Made by a program: the position numbers and the translations under genes. This document shows, in pieces, positions 25,554 to 33,367 of a DNA stretch of 41,278 nt (the first letter of the stretch is position 1; each line of letters begins with the position of its first letter). Origin of the DNA: Aeromonas media (GTDB taxonomy: Bacteria > Pseudomonadota > Gammaproteobacteria > Enterobacterales > Aeromonadaceae); NCBI RefSeq assembly GCF_000819985.1, contig NZ_CDBZ01000003.1, positions 1,209 through 42,486 on the forward strand, read 5' to 3'. Below the pieces are notes generated by a model, which was not told the DNA's origin, did not search any database, and saw only the letters and a program-made list of their open reading frames with translations.

Positions 25554-25712
25554 ATGAGGCTCCTTCTCGAAACCCCCATCATGCAATATCCGGCGCGGTT
25601 ACACATCCCCCCGCACCCATTTGTCTTGCCTATCAAAGGGCTAGGAAAAGCCCATTGGCCCGTCACTGTGCAGATCCGTAGGCTGACCCCCTATCAACAA
25701 GGAGAGACATTC

Positions 25713-27161
25713 ATGACCGACAAGACCCTGCACAGCGCCAACGGTGCCCCCGTCGTCGACAACAACAACAGCCTCACCGCCGGCCCCCGCGGCCCGGTGC
25801 TGATGCAAGACATCTGGTTGATGGAGAAACTCGCCCACTTCGATCGCGAGCGCATTCCCGAGCGGGTGGTTCATGCCAAGGGTTCGGGCGCCTACGGCAC
25901 CTTCACCGTCACCCACGACATCAGCCAATTCAGCAAGGCCGACCTGTTCAGCGCCGTCGGCAAGCAGACCCCGGTCTTCCTGCGCTTCTCCACCGTGGCC
26001 GGTGAGAAGGGGGCCGCCGACGCCGAGCGCGACGTGCGCGGCTTCGCCCTCAAGTTCTACACCGAGCAGGGCAACTGGGATCTGGTGGGCAACAACACCC
26101 CCGTCTTCTTCATCCGCGATCCGCTGAAATTCCCCGACTTCATCCACACCCAGAAGCGGGATCCGCGCACCAACCTGCGCAGCGCCACCGCCGCCTGGGA
26201 CTTCTGGTCACGCCATCCGGAATCCCTGCATCAGGTCACCATACTGTTCAGCGATCGCGGCATCCCCAAGAGCCTGCGGGAGATGAACGGCTACGGCAGC
26301 CACACCTTCAGCTTCATCAACTCGGCCAACGAGCGCTTCTGGGTCAAGTTCCACTTCAAGACCGAGCAGGGCCACAGCTTCTACACAGATGAAGAGGCGG
26401 CCAATGCCGTCGGTCAGGATAGAGAGACCAGTCAGGCGGATCTGTTCAATGCCATCGAGCGGGGCGACTTCCCGCGCTGGAAGGTCTATGTGCAGGTGAT
26501 GCCGGAGGCCGACGCCCAGACTTACAAAATTCACCCGTTCGACCTCACCAAGGTGTGGCCGCACAGCGACTACCCGCTGATCCCGGTGGGGGTGCTGGAG
26601 CTCAACCAGAACCCGGACAACTACTTCGCCCACGTGGAACAGGCCGCCTTCACCCCGGCCAACGTGGTACCCGGCATCGGCTTCTCGCCGGATCGCATGC
26701 TGCAGGGACGGCTCTTCTCCTACGGTGACACCCAGCGCTATCGCCTCGGCGTCAACCACGGCCTGCTGCCGGTCAACGCTCCGCGCTGCCCGTTCCACCA
26801 CGGTGCCCACCGCGACGGCGCCATGCGGGCGGACAGCAATGGCGGCGCCAGCCCCAACTACCAGCCGAACCGCTTCGGTACCCAGCAACCGAGCGAGCAG
26901 CACGAACCGGCGCTGAGTCTGGAAGGGGCCGCCCTGCACTACGACTTCCGTGACCATGACAGCGATTACTACAGCCAGCCGGGGGATCTCTTCCGCCTGA
27001 TGGACGAGGGGCAGCGTTCACGGCTCGCCGCCAACCTGGCCCGCTCCCTCATCAATGTGGAGGATGACGCCATAGTCGCGGCCCAGCTCAAGCACTTCGA
27101 GCAGGCCGACCCCGAGTACGCCAAACGGGTCGAACTGGCACTGGCCGCCTTGCAGCGCTAA
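25713..27161 (+). CDS. katA: Monofunctional heme catalase (small-subunit, clade 3 type)
   Basis: The 482-residue enzyme breaks hydrogen peroxide into water and oxygen. Catalytic residues are intact: His54 in [12 protein letters not shown], Asn127 in [12 protein letters not shown], and the proximal heme ligand Tyr337 in [12 protein letters not shown] with Arg333 beside it. The length is that of small-subunit catalases. There is no signal peptide, so it is cytoplasmic. AAGGAG precedes the ATG by 9 bases. OxyR control would be normal for the family, but I did not find a convincing site in the 159-base spacer. The symbol follows common use; katB is an alternative name. Confidence 0.93.
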   Translation: MTDKTLHSANGAPVVDNNNSLTAGPRGPVLMQDIWLMEKLAHFDRERIPERVVHAKGSGAYGTFTVTHDISQFSKADLFSAVGKQTPVFLRFSTVAGEKGAADAERDVRGFALKFYTEQGNWDLVGNNTPVFFIRDPLKFPDFIHTQKRDPRTNLRSATAAWDFWSRHPESLHQVTILFSDRGIPKSLREMNGYGSHTFSFINSANERFWVKFHFKTEQGHSFYTDEEAANAVGQDRETSQADLFNAIERGDFPRWKVYVQVMPEADAQTYKIHPFDLTKVWPHSDYPLIPVGVLELNQNPDNYFAHVEQAAFTPANVVPGIGFSPDRMLQGRLFSYGDTQRYRLGVNHGLLPVNAPRCPFHHGAHRDGAMRADSNGGASPNYQPNRFGTQQPSEQHEPALSLEGAALHYDFRDHDSDYYSQPGDLFRLMDEGQRSRLAANLARSLINVEDDAIVAAQLKHFEQADPEYAKRVELALAALQR

Positions 27162-27191
27162 GCCGCAAGCAGGCAATATCTGCAAACGCAA

Positions 27192-27215
27192 AACGGGGGC
27201 CTGATGGCCCCCGTT
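27192..27215 (+). terminator. Catalase terminator
   Basis: AACGGGGGCC pairs with GGCCCCCGTT around TGAT, 30 bases after the catalase stop. Confidence 0.75.
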
Positions 27216-27226
27216 GTCGTGATGTT

Positions 27227-27370
27227 GACGGTGATAAATAGAAAACGGAGCCCGAAGCTCCGTTTTTCAATGCCGTATCCATCCCGGACGCAGCGCCTTC
27301 GCGCGCTTCCCGCGCCCTTGCCAACAAGCGTTTGTACCACCAGCTCACGACGGCAACGACGTTGTGCATA
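27227..27370 (-). repeat. Degenerate downstream copy of a duplicated small-gene unit
   Basis: This stretch is homologous to the unit at 27396-27551 in the same orientation. A 30-base block around TGGTGGTACAAACGCTTGTT is identical in both. Each copy ends with a matching hairpin; here it is AAAACGGAGC-CCGAA-GCTCCGTTTT (27242-27266). Relative to the intact copy it has 4 extra bases before the shared Trp-Trp codons and has lost the stop codon position, so the small reading frame is disrupted. An open frame starting ATGCACAACG exists but runs through the hairpin and into the catalase 3' region. I regard it as decayed or non-coding. Confidence 0.55.
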
Positions 27371-27404
27371 GGCAGAGAGTCACAGTGATCGTCTGCGGTG
27401 ATGA

Positions 27405-27433
27405 ATAAAAAACAGAGCCCAAGGCTCTGTTTT
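27405..27433 (-). terminator. Terminator of the small Arg-rich gene
   Basis: On the minus strand, AAAACAGAGCC pairs with GGCTCTGTTTT around a three-base loop, followed by TTTTTTATTC. It comes 11 bases after the stop of the small gene at 27444-27551. Confidence 0.7.
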
Positions 27434-27443
27434 CACTGCTGTA

Positions 27444-27551
27444 TCAATCCCGGACGGAACGCGCTTCGCGCTCTTCCCGCTCCCTTGCCAACAAGCGTTT
27501 GTACCACCAGCTACTGCGACGACGTTGTGCATTGGAAGAGCGACGAGCCAT
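27444..27551 (-). CDS. Putative 35-residue Arg-rich protein
   Basis: The reading frame encodes MARRSSNAQRRRSSWWYKRL followed by LAREREEREARSVRD, a highly basic peptide with a Trp-Trp-Tyr core and a charged helical tail. An in-frame stop lies two codons before the ATG, so this is the only start. The ribosome site is weak. A terminator follows closely. The unit is tandemly duplicated, with the second copy degenerate. I do not recognise the family. Its basic nature suggests RNA or ribosome binding, but that is speculation; a structured small RNA is the alternative. Confidence 0.45.
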   Translation of the reverse strand: MARRSSNAQRRRSSWWYKRLLAREREEREARSVRD

Positions 27552-27636
27552 TTCTTAGGTTCCAGCCAAGAGAAGAAAGGAGCTGCATTATGCGACAGGG
27601 GTCACGCCCGTGTCTGTAGCTGGATCAAGAAAAGGC

Positions 27637-27954
27637 TCACTGACCTACCCTGATCGTCTCCCTGCTGGTCGCCCCCTCGTCGACCGGCCCATACATGGCG
27701 GGTTCGCGCCAGGCCAGGGGCCCGTTGCTCTCCTGCTCGTTTTGCGGGCCGCACTCCAGCCAGAGATCCCCCTGCTGGATGCGGGCGCCGAGGGAATATT
27801 TCTGATCCTGATACCAGCAGACCCGCTCGGGCAATGAGCCCAGGGGCAGCACCAGATCTGTGCCCACCGAATGGCTGAGGGGGTTCGATGCCGGGGCCGC
27901 CAGCACGGGGAACAGACCGCCGAGGGCAAACAGACAAAACGCGGTTCGGATCAT
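27637..27954 (-). CDS. DUF1496 (YnjH-like) secreted protein
   Basis: The 105-residue protein has a signal peptide (IRTAFCLFALGGLFPVLAA). The mature part contains RVCWYQDQKYSLGARIQQG followed by LWLECG and PLAWR, the hallmark of DUF1496 seen in E. coli YnjH, with two conserved cysteines. It is probably periplasmic. Function is unknown in the family. An upstream TTG would add six residues and remove the clean signal peptide start, so I prefer the ATG at 27954. It is divergent from the lipoprotein gene at 28168. Confidence 0.75.
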   Translation of the reverse strand: MIRTAFCLFALGGLFPVLAAPASNPLSHSVGTDLVLPLGSLPERVCWYQDQKYSLGARIQQGDLWLECGPQNEQESNGPLAWREPAMYGPVDEGATSRETIRVGQ

Positions 27955-28113
27955 GGGTGACACCTGTGACAACGAGAGAGTGATCCACTAAAGCGACCAC
28001 AGGTGTCGCCGACTTGACCAATAAATGTCGGCTCATCTGGCATTCCGGAAGCAATATGATAGCCTGCCAGCGCCCGCCGATCCCATGGGTGAGAAACCGG
28101 GCCAGTTCGGGTC

Positions 28114-28136
28114 ATGCTGTCGGGAAAAGACAGCAT
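28114..28136. other. Leader hairpin upstream of lipoprotein gene
   Basis: ATGCTGTC (28114-28121) and GACAGCAT (28129-28136) are perfect arms around GGGAAAA. It lies about 32 bases before the lipoprotein start and has no T tract. It could be an operator or a leader structure. Confidence 0.35.
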
Positions 28137-28167
28137 ATAACCTCATTAATCAAATAATTACTTGGAT

Positions 28168-29229
28168 ATGTTGTCGATGCGTATCATGCCGTTGCTCCAG
28201 GCCGCCTGCCTGAGCCTGATGTTGTCCGCCTGTGTGGCCCCCTTGCTGATGATGAGCCCCACCAGCCAGCTGATGTGGGCCCTGCTCAAACCTCTGGTCG
28301 GATTCGATCCGAACGAAGCCAACCTGTTCGAACAGCCGCTGATCAAGGACAGAATGACCGCCATGCTGGGACCCAACTACGACAGCACCATGCAGTTGCT
28401 CAAGACGGCCAACGAGTTGCAGCAGGAGGGGCCGCTGTTTTACGTGGTCTCCCGCTACGCCCCGGTACCGGATGTAGCCAAACAGGCCGGCATGGTGTGG
28501 AACGCCGATACCAACCAGCTCTCCGTCATGTTGCAAAAGGGAGACGGCGCGACTCAGGTATTTGGCGAAAACCTGACGGCGGCGACCCCGACCTGGCCGA
28601 GCGCCATGCAGGAGTGGCAGGCCGGCAACCCGACCGCCACCGCCCTCACCGACGCCGGCAAGGTGATGACGGGAACAAGCGGCTCCCTGCTTGGCAATGT
28701 GATGGGCAACCTGCAACAGAGCGCGACCCAGGCGATCTCCAGTTCCGCCAGCCAGGCGGTCAACGGCGCCACCAGCGCAGCGACCCAGCAGGTGAACAAG
28801 AGCGTCACCGGCACCCTGCAGCAGGCCAACCAAGCCGTGACGGATTCTGCCAAGCGGGCCGTGAGCGACTCAGCCACACAGGCTGCCAGCAGCGCCACCA
28901 CGGTGCAGCCGCAGGTGAGCAAAGCCGTCAGCGACTCAGCCAAACAGGCCGCCAGCAGTGCCACCACCACGGTACAGCAGCAAGCGAGCAAGGCCGTCAG
29001 CGACTCAGCCAAACAGGCCGCCAGCAGCGCCACCACCACGGTACAGCAGCAAGCGAACAAGACCGTCAGCGACGCCTCCGCCACGGTGCAGCCGCAGGCG
29101 GACAAGGTCGTCAGCAATGCGGTCAGCACTGTGCACAAACAGGCCGACGCGGGAGCAGACAAGGCGATCAAGCAGAGCGATCAGGCCAGGGCGGATGCCG
29201 AGGCCGAGCTGGAGAAGCTGCTCAACTAA
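28168..29229 (+). CDS. Lipoprotein with C-terminal 23-residue tandem repeats
   Basis: The N terminus is a lipoprotein signal with lipobox LSAC, so the mature protein would be lipid-anchored. Residues about 40-165 form a conserved-looking domain with DRMTAMLGPNYDSTMQLL, YVVSRYAPVPDVAK and the end AGKVMTGTSGSLLGNVMG. The second half is a low-complexity Ala/Ser/Thr/Gln region with repeats of SKAVSDSAKQAASSATTTVQ type, of which two neighbouring copies (about 28931-29068) are nearly identical at the DNA level with a 69-base period. The repeat region probably forms a long helix or coiled coil. No good ribosome site is seen; ATG at 28168 and 28177 are both possible. I do not recognise the family. 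Confidence 0.72.
   Translation: MLSMRIMPLLQAACLSLMLSACVAPLLMMSPTSQLMWALLKPLVGFDPNEANLFEQPLIKDRMTAMLGPNYDSTMQLLKTANELQQEGPLFYVVSRYAPVPDVAKQAGMVWNADTNQLSVMLQKGDGATQVFGENLTAATPTWPSAMQEWQAGNPTATALTDAGKVMTGTSGSLLGNVMGNLQQSATQAISSSASQAVNGATSAATQQVNKSVTGTLQQANQAVTDSAKRAVSDSATQAASSATTVQPQVSKAVSDSAKQAASSATTTVQQQASKAVSDSAKQAASSATTTVQQQANKTVSDASATVQPQADKVVSNAVSTVHKQADAGADKAIKQSDQARADAEAELEKLLN
28931..29068 (+). repeat. 69-bp tandem repeat inside lipoprotein gene
   Basis: Two direct copies of 69 bases (23 codons) beginning GCGACTCAGCCAAACAGGCC differ at only a few positions. A shorter, more diverged copy precedes them from about 28865 and another follows. Such in-frame repeats can vary in number between strains. 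Confidence 0.75.
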
Positions 29230-29253
29230 GAGGGCGAACCCGTTCACCATGCA

Positions 29254-29284
29254 AACAGGCCATCCGAGGATGGCCTGTTGTTTA
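29254..29284. terminator. Bidirectional terminator
   Basis: AACAGGCCATCC pairs with GGATGGCCTGTT, with TTT following on the plus strand and a short T run on the minus strand. It separates the convergent lipoprotein and small membrane protein genes. Confidence 0.75.
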
Positions 29285-29306
29285 TCTGCGAATGGGCAGG
29301 GGAGCC

Positions 29307-29684
29307 TTAAAAGTGGCGATCCTGCTCGGTGGGCTTGGCCACCTTGTCTTCGCTGTGTTCGATGGCCGTGCGGATAAGATCGACGCCAGCCCGGATGATC
29401 AGCACCCCCATGTTGACCAGCTTGACGCAGACCCACATGAAGGTGATGAGCAGGATCAGCTTGAGCACTGTCTGGAAGGCTTCCAGGAAGTTCTGCTCCA
29501 GCTGGGCGGTGAGGCCATTGGCGCTGCTCATCAGCCAGGTGTAGACCTCGCGCACGAAAGGGATGCGGCTCGGCATCTCCAGCACGTCCAGTGCGGCAGG
29601 CAGCGCCTGGAAGATGACGATGCTGCCAAACAGTATCAGGATGACGCCGATGGCAATCCCCAGGAAGAAACCGAACTGTCGCAT
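29307..29684 (-). CDS. Small membrane protein of unknown function
   Basis: The 125-residue protein has an N-terminal hydrophobic segment (FFLGIAIGVILILFGSIVIF), a soluble stretch with a PFVREVYTWLMSSANGL segment, and a second membrane segment (ILLITFMWVCVKLVNMGVLI). The C terminus is charged (SEDKVAKPTEQDRHF). I do not recognise the family. The start at 29684 gives a clean membrane segment; the frame is open upstream to 29810 but that part is basic and unlike a membrane protein leader. The ribosome site is weak. Confidence 0.6.
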   Translation of the reverse strand: MRQFGFFLGIAIGVILILFGSIVIFQALPAALDVLEMPSRIPFVREVYTWLMSSANGLTAQLEQNFLEAFQTVLKLILLITFMWVCVKLVNMGVLIIRAGVDLIRTAIEHSEDKVAKPTEQDRHF

Positions 29685-29879
29685 GAAAGGCCCCAAGATG
29701 TGTTGAATGAGAAGAACAATAGCCGCCAATACTAGGGACTGCCCGGGCCAACGGCAATCCTTGCACCCCAGATTGGATCGTCGCTTGCCCTGCCGGCGCC
29801 GGCCATCCACCGGAAGTCATTGCCCAAGTATCTGATTTCTGTGACCCTTGTCCCCATCTATTCCCTTATTAGCGCCATC

Positions 29880-31259
29880 ATGCTCAGACCCGCTCTTTTC
29901 CTGCTTCTGCTGTTCGGCACCCTCTCATCTTCCCTGTTTGCCGCCGAATCACCCCCCTCTGCGGCCGCCTGCGTGATCCGCCACCAGCAGACGCTGTTGC
30001 TGGTGCAAGACAGGATCTCCGATCGCTACAGCCTGAGTGGCGGCTACATAGACGGGGGCGAGACGTCCACCCAGGCGGCCCTGCGGGAGCTGTTTGAGGA
30101 GACGGGGCTCCATGGCCGGATCACCGGGGAGCTGGGGCGCTGGCAGCGCGCCACTGTATTCGCCTGCCAGACGCTGACCCCCATCCGGGCCCAGCGCGGC
30201 TCGGGTTTTGTCTCCCTGCTTGAGGCCCCGAACCTCGGCGGCGAGATCCTCAACGCCAGGCTGATCGATGCCGCCAGCCTGCCCCATGATCAGCGCCGCT
30301 TCCCGACGCAACTCGACTGGCTCGCCCCCCGGCTGGCCCAGGTGCCCGAGAGCAAGGTGCAGTGGGTGCCGGACTTCAGTACCGAAGGCAACGTCCTGCA
30401 CAGGGCAGAGCTGCCGCTGATCCAGCGCCTGCAGCAGTGGCTGGGGCCAGACGCGCGCTGGCTTGAGGTCGGCAATCTGCTTGGATCCGCGGCCTTCCAG
30501 CTAGCCTTGATCCCCTTCTTGCTCCCCCTGCTGGGCTGGCCAAGGCTGCGCAACCTGCTGTTTGCCATGGTGCTGCTCACCCTGCTGGTGCAGCTGCTCA
30601 AGGAGGGGATCGCCTGGCCCAGGCCCTTCCACCTCGACCCCACGCTGGGGCAAAGGAGTGCCCAGGGCCTTGGCATGCCGAGCGGCCACGCCGCATCGAC
30701 CCTGCTGTTCTGGGGACTGCTGCTCGGCGCCCTGACCTCCCTCAGAGCCTGGCAGGGCATGGGGCTGGCCTTGCTGCTGGCAGTCCTGGCCGGGCTGGCC
30801 CGCATCTGGCTCGGCGTGCACTTCCTCTCGGATGTGGCGGCCGGCCTGGGTCTCGGCGCCCTGCTGCTGGCGCTGCGCGCCCCTCTGGCGACGCTGGCGC
30901 AGCGCCAAGCACCCTGGTTGCTACTGCTGCTGGCCTGTGCCCTGGCGGGCTGGCTGACCCAATCCACCGCCCTGGCGGGGCTCGCCATGTTCACCCTGGG
31001 ACTGGTATCGGGTAATCTGCTACAACTCGAACGACACCCAGCCCCCGCCCTCCACGCCGCCCTGCTGGCCCTGGCGGGCGGCCTGCTCATCGGGGGACTG
31101 CTGTTGGCGCTCCCGATGCTCACCGACAGCTCAGTGCTGATCCTGGTGGGAAAAGGGTTACTCTATGGCTGCCTGGGATTCTGGCTGAGTGCCGCGCTCT
31201 GGTGGTTGCTGTCTTTTATCAATACGGGCTCCGGACCACGGAGCTCTCCCCCTCGCTAA
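29880..31259 (+). CDS. Secreted Nudix hydrolase fused to PAP2 phosphatase
   Basis: This 459-residue protein begins with a signal-like segment (LRPALFLLLLFGTLSSSLFA). A Nudix domain (about 28-165) follows with a perfect Nudix box: GYIDGGE, seven residues, then RELFEETGL. The remainder is a multi-pass membrane domain with all three PAP2 motifs: KEGIAWPRP, MPSGH and RIWLGVHFLSD. About eight to ten membrane segments are predicted. Both active sites would face the periplasm. The PAP2 half resembles undecaprenyl-pyrophosphate or phosphatidyl-type lipid phosphatases. The pyrophosphate substrate of the Nudix half is unknown. The frame is open to 29820, but ATG at 29880 starts the signal segment. It sits 10 bases before ydiK. 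Confidence 0.83.
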   Translation: MLRPALFLLLLFGTLSSSLFAAESPPSAAACVIRHQQTLLLVQDRISDRYSLSGGYIDGGETSTQAALRELFEETGLHGRITGELGRWQRATVFACQTLTPIRAQRGSGFVSLLEAPNLGGEILNARLIDAASLPHDQRRFPTQLDWLAPRLAQVPESKVQWVPDFSTEGNVLHRAELPLIQRLQQWLGPDARWLEVGNLLGSAAFQLALIPFLLPLLGWPRLRNLLFAMVLLTLLVQLLKEGIAWPRPFHLDPTLGQRSAQGLGMPSGHAASTLLFWGLLLGALTSLRAWQGMGLALLLAVLAGLARIWLGVHFLSDVAAGLGLGALLLALRAPLATLAQRQAPWLLLLLACALAGWLTQSTALAGLAMFTLGLVSGNLLQLERHPAPALHAALLALAGGLLIGGLLLALPMLTDSSVLILVGKGLLYGCLGFWLSAALWWLLSFINTGSGPRSSPPR

Positions 31260-31269
31260 AGGGAACGCA

Positions 31270-32358
31270 ATGCATATGAAAAAAGTGGATTTGGCCAAGA
31301 TCACCCTGGGCTTGCTGTTTCTCAGCCTGCTCATCATCTCGTGCTTCATGGTGCTGCGCCCCTTCCTGCCCGCTCTGGTGTGGGCCACCATGATCACCAT
31401 CGCCACCTGGCCGCTGATGCAGATGGCCCAGCGCCTGCTGTGGGGCAAACGCACCCTCGCGGCGCTGCTGATGAGCTGCATCCTGCTGCTGATGTTCGTC
31501 ATTCCGCTGTTCATGGCCCTGGCAAACGTGGCGGAGAAGGCCCCCATGCTGATCGATCTCGGCACCGAGCTGAGCCACTCCCCGCCCCCCGAGCTGCTCT
31601 GGCTGCAACAGGTGCCTCTGGTCGGCGACAAGCTGTTCGAGTTCTGGCAGCAGATCCTCGCGAGCGGCGGTCAGGTGCTGTTCGCCAAGCTGGCCCCCTA
31701 CTTCGGCCAGACAGCCCGCTGGCTGGCGGCCCAGGCGGGCAACCTCGGCCTGCTGTTCGTCCACTTCCTGCTGACGGTGGCCATCTGCGGCCTGCTCTAC
31801 CACTCCGGGGAAAAAGCCGCCGACGGCATTCGCCGCTTCGCCCACCGACTGGCGGGCCAGCGCGGCGACAACGCCGTGGTGCTCGCCTCCCAGGCCATCC
31901 GCGCCGTCGCCATGGGGGTGGTGGTGACCGCCCTGGTGCAATCCTCGGTGGCCGGAATCGGCCTGCTGATTGCGGGCATTCCCTACGTCATGATCCTGGT
32001 GGTGCTGATGTTCCTGCTGATCGTCGCCCAGATAGGCCCCTTCCCGGTGCTGCTGGCCAGCGTGGGCTACCTCTACTGGAGCGGGGATACCACCTGGGGC
32101 ACCTTCCTGCTGGTCTGGTCCCTGCTGGCGGGCACCATGGACAACTTCCTGCGCCCCTTCCTCATCAAGCGCGGCGCCGACCTGCCGCTGATCCTGATCC
32201 TGGTGGGCGTCATCGGCGGCCTGCTGGCGCTGGGGATTATCGGGCTCTTCATCGGCCCCGTGGTGCTGGCGGTGGGTTACACCCTGCTGGATGCCTGGAT
32301 AAAAGAGGGGGAGCAAACGCCCGCCGCAGAAGCGCCCGCATCCCCCCCGGTGGAGTGA
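31270..32358 (+). CDS. ydiK: AI-2E family transporter YdiK
   Basis: The 362-residue inner-membrane protein has about seven to eight membrane segments in the AI-2E/PerM family pattern. Characteristic parts are LRPFLPALVWATMITIATWPLM in the N-terminal hairpin, the central soluble region, and DNFLRPFLIKRGADLPLILILVGVIGGL near the end. E. coli YdiK has 370 residues and a similar sequence. The substrate is not established; the family name comes from a proposed autoinducer-2 exporter. AAGGGA precedes the ATG. It follows the Nudix-PAP2 gene closely and may share its transcript. Confidence 0.86.
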   Translation: MHMKKVDLAKITLGLLFLSLLIISCFMVLRPFLPALVWATMITIATWPLMQMAQRLLWGKRTLAALLMSCILLLMFVIPLFMALANVAEKAPMLIDLGTELSHSPPPELLWLQQVPLVGDKLFEFWQQILASGGQVLFAKLAPYFGQTARWLAAQAGNLGLLFVHFLLTVAICGLLYHSGEKAADGIRRFAHRLAGQRGDNAVVLASQAIRAVAMGVVVTALVQSSVAGIGLLIAGIPYVMILVVLMFLLIVAQIGPFPVLLASVGYLYWSGDTTWGTFLLVWSLLAGTMDNFLRPFLIKRGADLPLILILVGVIGGLLALGIIGLFIGPVVLAVGYTLLDAWIKEGEQTPAAEAPASPPVE

Positions 32359-32377
32359 CCCACCCGCAAGAGAAGCA

Positions 32378-32407
32378 AGACGCCGCCCACTGGGCGGCGT
32401 CTTTTTT
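32378..32407 (+). terminator. Rho-independent terminator after ydiK
   Basis: AGACGCCGCCCA pairs with TGGGCGGCGTCT, followed by TTTTT. It is one of the cleanest terminators in the window. Confidence 0.9.
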
Positions 32408-32438
32408 CGCACAGCTTGGGCCCGGTTGCGCCAACATA

Positions 32439-32487
32439 GAACCAAAGTTCGAATCAGCGCGTCAAAACACGAACCTGGGTTCGAATC
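32439..32487. promoter_or_regulatory. Twin GAAC-N4-GTTC elements upstream of SDR gene
   Basis: Two copies of GAACC-NNN-GTTCGAATC occur at 32439-32455 and 32471-32487, 32 bases apart (about three helical turns). Each contains the inverted repeat GAAC-N4-GTTC; the second extends to CGAAC-CTGG-GTTCG. They lie between the ydiK terminator and the SDR gene and are probably operators of an unidentified dimeric regulator. Confidence 0.5.
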
Positions 32488-32559
32488 CACCCCCTCCCTC
32501 CCCTAGGCTTCCCTAGCCCCTGCCGACACAATGGTTGCTCTATTGAAGGAGGAGACAAG

Positions 32560-33264
32560 ATGAACGAACTGAGAGCAACACGCGCCCTGATCAGCGGTGG
32601 CGCCAGTGGTATCGGGCTGGCCATCGCCGAGGCCCTGGCCAGCCAGGGGGTGGAGCTGGTCCTGGTCTCGCGCCGCCTGGGGCTGCTGGAACAGGAGGCG
32701 GCGCGGCTTCAGGGCAGATACGGGGTGAGGGTACTGCCGCTCACGCTGGATCTCTGCGACGGCGCCCAGGTCCGCGCCCGGTATACCGAGACTCGGGAGC
32801 GGCTCGGCCCCATCGATCTGCTGGTCAACAACAGCGGGGTCGGCAGCGACTACCTGGTGCAGGACTTGCCGGAGTCGGAGTGGGACAGGGTCATGGACAC
32901 CTGCGCCAAGGGGACCTTCCTGCTGACCCAGGCCTGCCTGCCGGACATGCTGGCCCATCGTCACGGCACCATCATCAACATCGCCTCCCAGGCCGCCAAG
33001 AACGGCTATGCCAGGGCCAGCGTCTATTGCGCCGCCAAGTTTGCCGTGCTGGGGTTCGCCAAAGCGCTGCGGGAAGAGGTGCAGCATCAGGGCATCCGGG
33101 TTCATACCCTCTGCCCCGGTCTGGTCCAGGTGCCGCCCCCGGCCTGCCCCGGGGAGCGCAAGCCCGGCTGGTTGCAGGTGGAGGATCTGGCAGAGGCCGT
33201 GCTCTACACCCTGCGCCAACCCGCTCACGTCCAGCTCGACGAGATCGGCATGACGGGGATCTGA
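32560..33264 (+). CDS. Short-chain dehydrogenase/reductase
   Basis: This 234-residue NAD(P)-dependent oxidoreductase has the glycine-rich cofactor motif GGASGIG at about 11-17 and NNSG (normally NNAG) at about 89. The catalytic Ser-Tyr-Lys set lies in IINIASQAAKNGY and ASVYCAAK. Arg-rich residues after beta-2 (SRR) favour NADP(H). The ATG has a strong GGAGGAG site. Substrate unknown; it resembles 3-ketoacyl-ACP-reductase-like and sugar or alcohol reductases of the classical SDR group. It stands alone between a terminator and dhaR. Confidence 0.88.
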   Translation: MNELRATRALISGGASGIGLAIAEALASQGVELVLVSRRLGLLEQEAARLQGRYGVRVLPLTLDLCDGAQVRARYTETRERLGPIDLLVNNSGVGSDYLVQDLPESEWDRVMDTCAKGTFLLTQACLPDMLAHRHGTIINIASQAAKNGYARASVYCAAKFAVLGFAKALREEVQHQGIRVHTLCPGLVQVPPPACPGERKPGWLQVEDLAEAVLYTLRQPAHVQLDEIGMTGI

Positions 33265-33367
33265 GAGGGGGCCAATGGCATCACAGCCCTCTGAGACAGG
33301 TCACTGAATCGGGGGCGCTGGCGTGGTTAAATGGTCGGCTCACATCTTGCCGGATATTGCTGTGACC

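Noticed and set aside
25218..25712. An in-frame upstream extension of the catalase gene (165 codons)
   Set aside because: It is antisense to yhhY, lacks a ribosome site and does not resemble any catalase N terminus; the ATG at 25713 has AAGGAG.
27595..27619. A nine-codon plus-strand frame after an AAGGAG site (ATG at 27590)
   Set aside because: It has a good ribosome site but ends at once with no downstream plus-strand gene in reach, so a leader-peptide role has no target.
28275..29735. A 486-codon frame overlapping the lipoprotein gene
   Set aside because: It is a frame shadow of the repetitive lipoprotein that continues through a terminator and antisense to the small membrane protein gene.
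32471..32490. GGTTCGAATCC-like string resembling a tRNA T-arm
   Set aside because: The flanking bases cannot pair as a T-stem, and no anticodon or acceptor arms are found around it. The repeat at 32439 shows it is an operator-like element.
33323..33367. GTG-initiated N-terminal extension of DhaR
   Set aside because: The extra 15 residues have no counterpart in E. coli DhaR and lack a clear ribosome site, so the ATG at 33368 is preferred, with some doubt.
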